Source of the DNA: Phoronis ovalis
Lineage: Eukaryota; Phoronida; Phoronidae
Assembly: GCA_028565635.1 (NCBI GenBank)
Contig: JAOXYB010067523.1
Span: 1-10,126, forward strand
Reading direction: 5' to 3'
Length of the DNA stretch: 10,126 bases
Shown: in pieces, positions 1-8,000 of the stretch
Position numbering within the stretch: position 1 is the stretch's first letter
Layout of the letters: every line of letters begins with the position of its first letter
The notes under the pieces: model-generated
Seen by the model: only the letters and a program-made list of their open reading frames with translations
What the model was told of the DNA's origin: nothing
Databases searched by the model: none
Translations under genes and position numbers: made by a program

Positions 1-87
1 GAATAGAAATCAACAGGTACCTGGAAAGCAATTTCCACTTGAGTAAGTCGACCACTATCACTAGATGTTTTGCTATGAAAATGACCT

Positions 88-516
88 AATACCATCATTT
101 TAAAACACCAAGCAATTTTAGAATTTTGACCTTTGACCTTTAAATGAGCTTTTGACCCCAAAGGCAGCAATAGCCAAGAAGTAGGGGATGTCAAACCTCA
201 AATAACATGTCCCTAACTGTAACTGTCTTCGAGATATAGCTTAGTGAAATTTGGAAGATCAATAAAGTAATTGAAAAGATCTCAAAAAATAAAAATAAAA
301 TGTTCTGGAACAGAAGTATTCTGAAAGGTCATCTAAAATACTTCGTTGTAACTCAATACCATCATCATGAAACATTTTCAACAATTTTTTGAAATTTGAC
401 CTTTGACCTCCAAATGACCTTTTGCCATCAAGGTCAACAATGGCCTACCCAAGGGTGTCACACATTAAATACCAAATTCCAGCTGTAACCATCTTCGAGA
501 TATAGCTTGCTGAAAA
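88..516. repeat. Diverged tandem duplication, period about 267 bp, with DR1-like TGACCTTTGACCT
   Basis: Two diverged copies lie head to tail, about 88-250 and 355-516. Shared landmarks keep a nearly constant offset: TACCATCAT at 90 and 357, TGACCTTTGACCT at 127 and 397, and TCTTCGAGATATAGCTT at 226 and 492 (offsets 267, 270 and 266). Each copy also has an AATGACCTT-like block and a CAGCAATAGCC/CAACAATGGCC block after the TGACCT core. No reading frame is preserved, so this is non-coding repeat DNA. It is probably a dispersed family, because the style recurs further along the window. The reverse complement of the core, AGGTCAAAGGTCA, is the textbook DR1 nuclear receptor site; whether it acts as one here is unknown. 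Confidence 0.75.
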
Positions 517-582
517 TTGGAAGAAAAAAAGAACGAAAATGTACAAAACCAATAGGCTTGCTCTGTTATAGGAGCAACCCTA

Positions 583-645
583 AATATGTTTTCACATACT
601 AGCCATTTTGAATCCAAAATGGCCACCAGCTTCTTCACTTCAGAT
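583..645. repeat. Dispersed repeat with CCATTTTG/CAAAATGG palindrome, copy 1
   Basis: This segment reappears at 1274-1335 with few changes: an AATATnTTTTCACA lead-in, an inverted repeat, and a CACCAGCTT tail. The inverted repeat at 602-623 is perfect, with arms GCCATTTTG and CAAAATGGC around AATC. No coding potential is seen. A looser relative, GGCCACCATTTTGG, occurs at 4450-4463. Confidence 0.65.
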
Positions 646-1107
646 AGCACACAACAGTATAAAGTCCATCAGGCACAATATTAAATGATTTCAAATATTT
701 AAAAAAAAAAAACCTATACACTGAGTGCCAATATCTCTCTTGATCCACTTTCATCACACATACATCTTAGTAAAACCGTTCCATTTATCCCCCCCCCCCC
801 AACAACTGTACAGTTTTTGTGATATTTGGCAAAAATTGAACCCTTGGAGATTTCTCGAAGCAGAACCTGGAGCTACTTGAATGCGACATCTTGTGTGCGA
901 ACTGAAACAAGGTCAGGTGATGCGGCCCAAGATTTTTGTTAATTCCACAAGCAACAGCTATCATTCCCGTTGAAAAATAGCCCATGTATTTTAATTGTAA
1001 CTCAATGGATTTCTGTCTAGCGGCACACACCTATACACCTCGAAAATATCTTTTATAGAAACTGTTCGAGACCCTTACAGTTCAAGTTTACTGTGTAGTG
1101 CTACTTT
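646..1107. other. Non-coding stretch with C12 tract
   Basis: No exon is recognised here on either strand. The stretch contains an A-rich run near 701-711 and an uninterrupted run of 12 C at 789-800. The short open frames that cross it show no domain-like composition. Confidence 0.5.
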
Positions 1108-1420
1108 CATTTCCAGAACCTAGCAAACATTTTGATTCAAATTTCACTGAAATTGTTCCAGAACTTTCCAGGTTATCAAGGAATATGCTTCATCTATTTC
1201 ATCTCCAGTATCTAGCAAAAATTTTAATCTAAGTTTCATTGAAATCATTTCAATACTTTCCAAGTTATCAAAGAATATCTTTTCACACGGTAGCCATTTT
1301 GAATCCAAAATGGTCACCAGCTTTTCATTTCAAATTTTCATTTCCAGAACCTAGCAAACATTTGGGCTCAAATTTCACTGAAATCATTCCAGGACTTTCC
1401 AAGTTATCAAAAAATATGTT
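1108..1420. repeat. Three diverged copies of an ~80-90 bp repeat (CATTTCCAGAACCTAGCAAA)
   Basis: Copies begin at 1108, 1200 and 1339. Each runs from CATTTCCAGAACCTAGC-like sequence through TTTCACTGAAAT to CTTTCCAAGTTATCAAnGAATAT. Copies one and two are 92 bp apart. Copy three is displaced by the palindromic segment 1274-1335, which shows the two repeat types interleave. Unequal divergence among the copies suggests an old array. No protein similarity was recognised in any frame. Confidence 0.7.
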
Positions 1421-1544
1421 TCTGACATTGCCACCATTTTCCTTTTTAGGTCCAATTTTCACAAAATTTCGTTTAAATCTGACTAGTACTTTCTGAGAAG
1501 TTTCCAAAAAAATTTACTATGTCGTTGGGAAGCCATAATTAATA

Positions 1545-1559
1545 ATGATGATGATGATG
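1545..1559. repeat. (ATG)5 microsatellite
   Basis: Five perfect ATG units lie just beyond the repeat mosaic, in the presumed intron 3' of the last visible FN3 exon. Confidence 0.8.
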
Positions 1560-1617
1560 TAACAGTAACAATAACTAAATAGAAATAACTTAAATGCAAT
1601 ATCTTAAATAATAGTAC

Positions 1618-1899
1618 CTGTCTGGAAGGTGTCCTCTGTTTTCTTGCTCTCTACTCCATTGCTAAGTGATGAGATTTCATAACTGTACACTGCACCAGGA
1701 ATAAGATCTTTCATCATGTATGACAGATTACCTTTCTTGAAACTAACAATTGATTTACCATCTTCACCAGAGTCTTTACGATAACATGTTATTTGTATGT
1801 TGTCAAATTTTCCTTCACTTGGTTCTTTCCATCTGAATATAACTGAAGTACTTGGTTCATCACCAGGAGTAACTTGTATAGCATTGGGCATCATTGGGA
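1618..1899 (-). CDS. FN3-domain exon (fourth visible in transcript order)
   Basis: This is one internal exon encoding one complete fibronectin type III domain. The acceptor is ...TTTGTGTACTTGTAG at its upstream border and the donor is CAG|GTACTA. Both borders are phase 1, giving 282 nt or 94 codons, and the first codon is completed as G|TC (Val) followed by Pro. Numbering from that Val, the B-strand tryptophan of FN3 is W24 (RWKEP), and the tyrosine-corner motif L-x-P-G-x-x-Y ends at Y72 (LIPGAVY). A possible N-glycosylation sequon, NLS, is at N58. The exon follows the other FN3 exons across a 3.7 kb intron, and no further exon is visible towards position 1. FN3 domains are beta-sandwich modules of extracellular and adhesion proteins. 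The family of the whole protein cannot be told from these domains. Confidence 0.85.
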
Positions 1900-2886
1900 C
1901 TACAAGTACACAAATAATCAATCCATTAACTAATCATATGTAGTCTGGAATCAATCCAAATCAAAATTAAACTTAACCTGTAATTTGGTCTCTATTTACC
2001 TTTTGGCTTAAGGACAATCATTAACCAATTTGGACTATGTATAAAATAAAAGGGCTTTTTGAAGGTCAGATTTTGTATCACATAATATCATTTTTCTTGT
2101 AAAAATTTCAGAATTAAAAGGAACTGCAAGAAAATGTTCATTGTGTTGGCCACTATGATGATGACAAAAACGAATACTTTAAAACTACCTAATGTACACA
2201 GATGCTGGCTTTTTTTCAAAAATATTTTTTATACTTCAAAAAAAAAATTAATGATATCAAATGCTGTGATTGAAAAAAATGTTGAATACTGTCGTTATAG
2301 TTAATAAATTTATGACAACATTTAGTTATTTCTGTATAAAGTTCTTCTGAATTGAGCATGACAACACTGCTTAATGAGGAGACAAATATGCGAAATGTTA
2401 CAATTGATCTGATTGTATCAAAATATAGTAATCGTTTGCTTAAGAGTAATGTTTTATGTTACGCAAAAAAGTTAATTTCTTTGTGGATCTCTGATTTTTA
2501 AAATTGATACTAGACTATTAGATGAGTATGTTACAGCAAATTACTTATGATGCATGAAAAGAAAATGATGTATCTGACATAATAAAACAAAAATGCGTAC
2601 TTCTCATATACATATTAACATCCAAATTAGTTAATGATCATTCTTAAAATGATCACTCCATCTATCAGTTTTCTAGTTATGGTCAAAAATAACTTGACTG
2701 AGAAAAAATCTAGAAGTTCAGGATGGATGTTTAACCCACTTTTCAAGGTCATAATGTAATATCACCTGCTTATTATACCTGTCCCCTAAGGCTTTCAGAA
2801 ATTAACCTTTCGAATAGTACAGACATTCCATCATCTTTGTGTGAAACACACATAATCAGGTACCACCTGGGGAACAAGCATGGCCA

Positions 2887-3078
2887 TATTGGAATTGATT
2901 CTGGTCAAACTTATATCTGACCTGTATTTTGACCTGTACCAAAATAGGAAGTTGATCTCATAAAAATTGAAACCGTTATCACGGAGCAATCTTTGGAAGA
3001 TTGGAATGATCATAGTCAGTATTAAGCTTGACCTGTATTTTGACTTGTAAAAGTTTCTGAATTTATAGTGATCTCGCT
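2887..3078. repeat. Diverged tandem duplication, period about 111 bp
   Basis: TGACCTGTATTTTGACCTGTA at 2918-2938 recurs with one change at 3029-3049. Flanking sequence also aligns at the same offset: ATTGGAAT(T)GAT upstream, and a poorly conserved stretch ending in TGATCTC downstream. The unit carries two AGGTCA half-sites in direct orientation (reverse strand), spaced by six bases. It echoes the TGACCT-rich repeat at the left end of the window but has a different layout. Confidence 0.6.
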
Positions 3079-3530
3079 ATGTGTCAGAGTTTTCAAAATC
3101 GGAATCAAAAGCAGTTTTGATGACTGTGAAACAGGTGACCCATGCTGTCCAGGCATTGCTTTGTCTTTGCATGAAAAGACACACTTTGAAGTACCATTTG
3201 GAGAGCAAATTTGGCAGCCAATCAGTCAAGACAAATCAGATTCACCTGATGGTATCATCCTTCACCATATTGAACGGATGTCAGACCGAAAGTTAAATAA
3301 TACGAACATATTCCATACAAGTTAAGGTCAACATCAAAAACCAAATTTCTTCCAAAGACTCCCTTGAAGTCAATTAAACCAAAAATATGACAGAGCCACT
3401 GCGCTTTATAAATAAAGCTTGAGCTTTAGATATCAAGAGTAATGCATTATTAACTCACTTCCTAATGTGTATTTTTGTACATCTTATGACCTAGATGTGT
3501 CTTATTGTGGAAGTTGTATACCTTTAAAAG

Positions 3531-3814
3531 GAATGTTATTACTTAATGTATTGAATAAATGATTCAAAAAACAAAAATGTGTAAATCTTTTATATTATAG
3601 CAATAAGAGTGGCTTAATGTAAAAAAAATTGTTTTCATTGTACACCTTCTATCTATGACGTATCCATCTGTTTTTATGAAATGTTATTACATAATGTATT
3701 AAATAAGCCTATTGGGTGACAGTTGAAAAGAACCCAGAAGTGCATACCTTTTAGATTATGACAATAAAAATAATGTTAATGTAAGAAAGTTGTTATTTTC
3801 ATTTTACATTCTCT
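3531..3814. repeat. Diverged tandem duplication, period about 147 bp
   Basis: Copy one (about 3531-3650) and copy two (about 3678-3814) share GAAATGTTATTACnTAATGTATTnAATAA at the start, CTTTTAnATTATnnCAATAA in the middle, and TTAATGTAAnAAAnTTGTT...TTTCATTnTACAnnnTCT at the end. Copy two has a short insertion around 3710-3735. No protein-coding potential is seen, so it looks like an old intronic duplication. Confidence 0.65.
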
Positions 3815-5612
3815 AAGACACATATAAAAAAAATATTTATTTGGCTGCTCATGGTCCTGGTCTCTGCTTCATTTTTTAACCCCCTTTTTCCTACTATTGA
3901 CAGCCACTGTTAGAGGTCAAGATTTCTTGAACATCTACAAACACATACTGGATACAAATTCCACTGAGAAAGACAATTAACCTGAAGAAGTCATTGCGAT
4001 GAAATGTGTAGTCAAACATCTCCACTATTCTACACACTCTATAGTATGTGGATAAAAGTAACGTTACAACATTAAATACAGGATGACCGGAATTAAATGT
4101 GCCAAGTTAAAAATTTTATAAAAGTTTGGATTTTTTTAAAAAAAATATTACCCAAAATTGACGCAAATAAAGGTAATTTATTTCTGAAATTGGAATATTT
4201 TGTCACTAATAAAAATATTGAAGAGCACTTATGCTGTTTTTACTTTTTTTGTGAACTATAGCATTTTTGAAATTTCAAGCTTTGAAAAAAATAATAATAG
4301 CTACATTTCATTGATAATGGCTATATTCTGAAATTTAGTATTTCCTGATGATTTAATTTGATTTGGAGAAATGAAATATAGCCAAGAAATCTTTAAATCA
4401 CGCATGAAATTTTAAAATATCATATTTTATATCTGGAAAAATCAAAGATGGCCACCATTTTGGATAATGCAGAATACAGCGCAATCTTAGAACTATATTA
4501 TATGCAATAAATATATTAAATATAAATAAAAAATTGTATCACAAGACTCAGTAATGACATAATCACTTCCTGCAATACATTTGAATTGAGAGAGAATTTT
4601 TAAAAATAAAACCTGGATGAATGAAAAAAATGCCATCTACAGACTTTTTGAATGTCATGGAAATCACCAAAAGCATGTGACATTTACGTCTATCTTCAAA
4701 TATTAAACTAAGAAAATATTAATTTTATTAAAAAAATTATTCAAAACTAAAATATCAAAATTTGATACTCAGCTTTTCACTATAAAACAGTTAAAGGGTA
4801 AAGAAATGGTTTTCAACATTCCAAACAGTTGAAATATCATTACCATTTGATTTCGGGAGGGTTAAAGGAAAGCACTGTAAAATTAAATAATTGATACAGG
4901 CGAAGCAGATAAGATTAGTATTGCAAAGGTGATACCCTTACAATTATTTTGATATATCGTTTGTTGATTATTAACCAAAATTCTTTCATTTAACACGTAA
5001 AGTTTGGCATATTTATTTCAGGACACAATGTACACAGATTATTATTGAATTAATTGGGCTAAATCTGTCATCCGATTTCAGTCCAATTAATAAATGAGTT
5101 CTGAAGTTGGCTGTCAATCTTTTATTGTCACAATACAAGTGAAGGTTAGTTAGCGTCTAGCTGATCCCTGTCCTATATCGACAGTCGATGGTAGGTTCTA
5201 GACTTTGTAGGTCCTAGAACAGGTTTATAGGTCTTACAAGTTTTAGCTCCTAATGATTTGCAGTACATGCATACATGTATGTGTGTTTCTAGCACCTAAC
5301 TATGATTATGTACTGTCTAACTATTTTATCCTAGCATGTAACGATTTCTAACTACTTTGTACTGAACCTCTTGGTTTTAGTAAGACACATGGTACAATAG
5401 CAGCAATCTCTATAGTAACATTTTAAAGAAAGGAGTACAACACTAGAAAGGAGGCACAAAAGCTCTGCAGTTTAACAAATGCAAAATTCATGTTTACTTT
5501 TCATTTTAAATTTAATGTTATTTTTATTTCGTAGTCAAACAAGATGACATTTATACTATCACCTTAGAATCTCTATAGTAGTCCTACAGATTAAGTTAAT
5601 AAGAAGTGTTAC

Positions 5613-5879
5613 CTGTTGTGACAATCGTTTTACATCTATGATCCATCAAAGATTTCAATCCATTGCTTTCCGTTATTACTCTTAATTCGTATGTTGTCCC
5701 AGGCAAAAGTTTATCTACAGTGACATTGGACTCTTCACTTGTTACTGCCTCAAATGTGTCTGATCCAAGAATTTGATATTCAATGAGAAAGTGTTCCAGT
5801 TTTCCAATTGGATGCATCCAGGATAAATACACTGAACTACAGTCAATAGTTTCTTGTATCTTGTCAATTTTTCCTGGAA
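5613..5879 (-). CDS. FN3-domain exon (third visible in transcript order)
   Basis: This single internal exon encodes one FN3 domain, 267 nt or 89 codons. The acceptor is ...CTTTGTTCAG and the donor ACAACAG|GTAACA, both phase 1. The split codon reads G|TT (Val) followed by Pro. From that Val, the conserved tryptophan is W21 (YLSWMHP), the strand C/C' segment contains IEYQILGS at 33-40, and the tyrosine corner LLPGTTY ends at Y64. A possible N-glycosylation sequon NVT is at N52. The IEY-x-ILGS segment and the early Cys (C14) are shared with the exon at 7522-7788, which has the same length, so these two are probably the closest paralogues in the array. The function is presumably structural or binding, outside the cell. 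Confidence 0.87.
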
Positions 5880-6283
5880 CTGAACAAAGTATTAATGTCA
5901 ATAAATAGAAACTAATATAAAAGTTAATATAAAATAAAAGTTAGTTAAGTTTCAAAATTTCTATAATACACAGTCTTGAAGCCATTACTTAGTTTCCAAA
6001 AATGTATACGTTTTCTATGTTATATTTACATTTAACTGTTCAAAATTTGACAAGAAGTTTATAGTTCCAAAAAGTTGTGCCGAATGTACTTGCACCCTTA
6101 ACTAGAATTAAAATAATAATTATGAGACAAATTAATAATCATACAGAATAAACAGAATTTAATGTATTTTTATTTGCAAAAAAAAATGGTCGCCAAAAAA
6201 ATCGACAACCAAAAAAAAAAACGTCATCGAAACAAAATAGCACACTAAATTAAGAAAATGCGAAATAATGGTCGCCAAAAGAC

Positions 6284-6361
6284 AATGCTCGCTGCTCGCA
6301 CTTAACAGAACAAGGCAATGCTTGCTGCTCGCACTTAACAGACCAAATGCTCGCTGCTCGT
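6284..6361. repeat. Three copies of AATGCTCGCTGCTCG repeat
   Basis: Units start at 6284, 6317 and 6346 (spacings 33 and 29). Each begins AATGCTYGCTGCTCG; the first two continue GCACTTAACAGA. The block is GC-rich against a very AT-rich background, and a C13 homopolymer follows five bases after it. Copies are nearly identical, so the array is younger than the other repeats in the window. Confidence 0.8.
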
Positions 6362-6582
6362 GATAACCCCCCCCCCCCCTACAGCCCTCTTATAGTCTTT
6401 CTACTGTAAATGCTGAATATAGTTCATTGAGAGTATTAAGGAGTTTTTTCTCTTTTTGTTGCCTCCTCTTCCTGTGCAATGATAGCAACGTGTTTTATTT
6501 GAAAGTGAGTATATTTTCACACAAAGTGAAATAAATAACAATTTCAAAATTACATTTTTCAATGAAAATTGACGGGATTATT

Positions 6583-6805
6583 TTCAAGCTACTAAATCAA
6601 ACATTTTCTGTGCATTTCCAATCGGTTTATTCAAAATTGTTTATAGGTAAAAGTTACACAGCACAGTAGAGATATGGAATTATTTTAATTCAAGCTACCA
6701 TTGTCTAAGCATTTCCTACCAATTCACATTCCAATGCTGTGTAGTAAAGATTAACAAACATTTTCATCGATAAGGACAGCACAGCAGAGCAGGCATGAGA
6801 TATAA
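6583..6805. repeat. Diverged tandem duplication, period about 106-118 bp
   Basis: TTCAAGCTAC occurs at 6583 and 6689, and ACAGCACAGnAGAG at 6658 and 6776. Between them both copies carry GCATTTCCnA(C/A)C-like and ATTC-rich blocks, and both end in GAnATATnnAATT. The changing offset reflects small indels. It is non-coding and lies within the intron. Confidence 0.55.
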
Positions 6806-6942
6806 TTTAATTTATTTGTGACTGGTCAGAATTCTCCATGAAGCAAATATGTAATTTTTGAGGTAGATGGGAAAATCAACTGTTAACTATTTGGTAGATG
6901 TATTTCAATTTTTTTTTTAATTTACTGTCGTGAACTAATTAC

Positions 6943-7215
6943 CTGTACAGATATTTATCTCTATTGGATCACTATATACTGGTTCCTTCTCACTGTTATA
7001 TACCACACTTTTTACCAAGAAGACATAGGATTCACCAGGTATCACATTTTCTTGAACCGTTATCTGATTTTTGTCTCTTTTAACTATTTCATGATAGTTC
7101 AGTTGATCACATTTCACATCATATGCCTCCACATTTCCGTCAGGAGTGTTCCAGGAAAAGCGCACTTGCTCAGTTGAGGAGAATTTATCAGATGCTTCTG
7201 TTGGTGCACTAGGCA
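6943..7215 (-). CDS. FN3-domain exon (second visible in transcript order)
   Basis: This is one FN3 domain in one exon of 273 nt or 91 codons. The acceptor is ...ACATATTTTAG and the donor TGTACAG|GTAATT, both phase 1. The split codon is G|TG (Val) followed by Pro, as in the next two exons downstream. From that Val, the core tryptophan is W22 (RFSWNTPDG), and the tyrosine corner VIPGESY ends at Y64. Unlike its three neighbours it has no N-x-S/T sequon, and it carries cysteines in strand C (C36) and near the end. A disulphide between them is possible but unproven. A 306 bp intron separates it from the preceding exon. Confidence 0.87.
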
Positions 7216-7521
7216 CTAAAATATGTATTATATATGAAAGAACTTATCAGTAACATCTATTTTGTAATATCAGACTGATTTCTAGTATTAGAAAAGATAG
7301 ATGGTTGTAAAACTGTTATAGAAAATGTGCAAGAACATTAAATAAAACAACATATATTTTCAAATAAACAAACAATTCAGTTTCTGCATGCAATCATGAA
7401 AACAAATTAAAACTTTTAAAAAATGGTTTCATATTTTACCACATGCTTTCACCTGCTGCAAACTGTGGCATTTACAATTAATCCTGTCACAAACTGTTTA
7501 ACATTTCTGGTCAATGCCTAC
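7216..7521 (-). other. 306 bp intron between FN3 exons
   Basis: This short AT-rich intron is bounded by the donor CAACAG|GTAGGC at its 5' end and the acceptor ACATATTTTAG at its 3' end. No repeats or additional coding segments are seen in it. Confidence 0.8.
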
Positions 7522-7788
7522 CTGTTGCAACAACGACAGATTCTTTGATTGATTCTTTCTCATTTTTTACAGTCCAAAGATCAATTTTATACTTAGTTCC
7601 AGGTGTCAGATTGTTTACATTCCATGTAGTATCCTTGCTAGTGATCACGTTAGTCTCTGTACTTCCCAATATACCATATTCAATTATATATTCAAAATCA
7701 TCAGTGCTGCCAGCTGGTTTCTTCCACATCACAGAAACATGAGAACAAGTAGGTGGTGATACTGATATCTTGCCAACACCAACAGTTT
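7522..7788 (-). CDS. FN3-domain exon (first visible in transcript order)
   Basis: This internal exon encodes one FN3 domain, 267 nt or 89 codons. The acceptor ...TTTCTTTCTTTAAAG and donor CAACAG|GTAGGC are both phase 1. The frame is open back to the acceptor with no initiation codon needed, so this is not the start of the gene. The first codon is x|AA, not the x|TN-Pro seen in the other three exons. From that residue, the FN3 tryptophan is W22 (SVMWKKP), IEYGILGS lies at 36-43, and the tyrosine corner LTPGTKY ends at Y67. A sequon NLT is at N60. It matches the exon at 5613-5879 in length and in the IEY-x-ILGS segment. Upstream exons must lie beyond 7800, but none is recognisable within the window, so they are probably past the right edge. 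Confidence 0.85.
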
Positions 7789-7882
7789 CTTTAAAGAAAG
7801 AAACATATTATTGAAGTCAGCATAATACATAAACAATACTCAAGCAGATTAACTTATTTTAATCGTATCAATTAGAAATTTT

Positions 7883-7906
7883 GCAACAGTAGTACCGTAC
7901 TGTTGC
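7883..7906. repeat. Perfect hairpin, 9-bp stem
   Basis: Arms GCAACAGTA (7883-7891) and TACTGTTGC (7898-7906) pair perfectly around the six bases GTACCG. The hairpin is immediately followed by CGCGTAAGCGC. It could be the terminus or internal stem of a small non-autonomous transposon, but no matching second end was found. Confidence 0.7.
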
Positions 7907-7997
7907 GCGTAAGCGCCCAGGGCGGTTATGAGTGATATTTTTATGAAGTGGGGTGGGCGGGGTTGGGGGTGGTTAAAACATTCGCGCAAGCGCTTAC
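7906..7997. repeat. Paired CGCGnAAGCGC elements flanking a G-rich tract
   Basis: CGCGTAAGCGC at 7906-7916 and CGCGCAAGCGC at 7983-7993 are direct repeats with one mismatch. In addition, GTAAGCGC (7909-7916) is the exact inverse of GCGCTTAC (7990-7997), so the segment can also fold as a stem. The density of CpG here stands out sharply against the AT-rich surroundings. The function is unknown. Confidence 0.65.
7950..7969 (+). other. G-quadruplex motif
   Basis: Four G runs of 4, 3, 4 and 5 are separated by loops of 1, 1 and 2 bases, with another GG directly after. This fits the standard G4 pattern (at least three G, loops up to seven) with very short loops, which usually gives a stable structure. 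It lies about 160 bp upstream of an FN3 exon, on the strand opposite to that gene's coding strand. Confidence 0.75.
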
Positions 7998-8000
7998 CCA

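Larger units (their letters stand above)
1900..5612 (-). other. 3.7 kb intron between FN3 exons; no gene seen
   Basis: This long AT-rich interval separates two FN3 exons that join in frame. It holds two local duplications (2887-3078 and 3531-3814), A/T-rich runs, and an inverted repeat with arms GTTCTAG at 5195-5201 and CTAGAAC at 5214-5220. I found no L-x-P-G-x-x-Y plus tryptophan pattern on the minus strand that would mark a further FN3 exon. The short open frames around 2831-3325 have no recognisable domain. Small exons of other types could be missed by eye. Confidence 0.65.
5880..6942 (-). other. 1.06 kb intron between FN3 exons
   Basis: This AT-rich intron has no recognisable exon. It contains a GC-richer triplicated repeat (6284-6361) followed directly by a run of 13 C (6367-6379), and a ~110 bp duplication (6583-6805). 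Two copies of ATGGTCGCCAAAA, beginning near 6186 and 6268, flank the A-rich run before the triplicated repeat. Confidence 0.7.

Noticed and set aside
1239-1507. Opposed open frames of 60-85 codons
   Set aside because: They lie within the diverged CATTTCCAGAACCTAGC repeat array; the peptide is not conserved between repeat copies.
1604-1921. Treating the FN3 open frames as stand-alone genes with their own start codons
   Set aside because: The apparent starts lie in introns or are internal; clear AG acceptors and GT donors bound exactly one FN3 domain each, so they are exons.
2831-3325. Short open frames on both strands (60-85 codons)
   Set aside because: They overlap the ~111 bp duplication, show no domain or splice structure, and two plus-strand frames overlap each other with neither favoured.
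5270-5281. CATACATGTATG palindrome
   Set aside because: It is a 12-base palindrome in a TA/CA/TG-rich stretch, expected from the simple-sequence composition.
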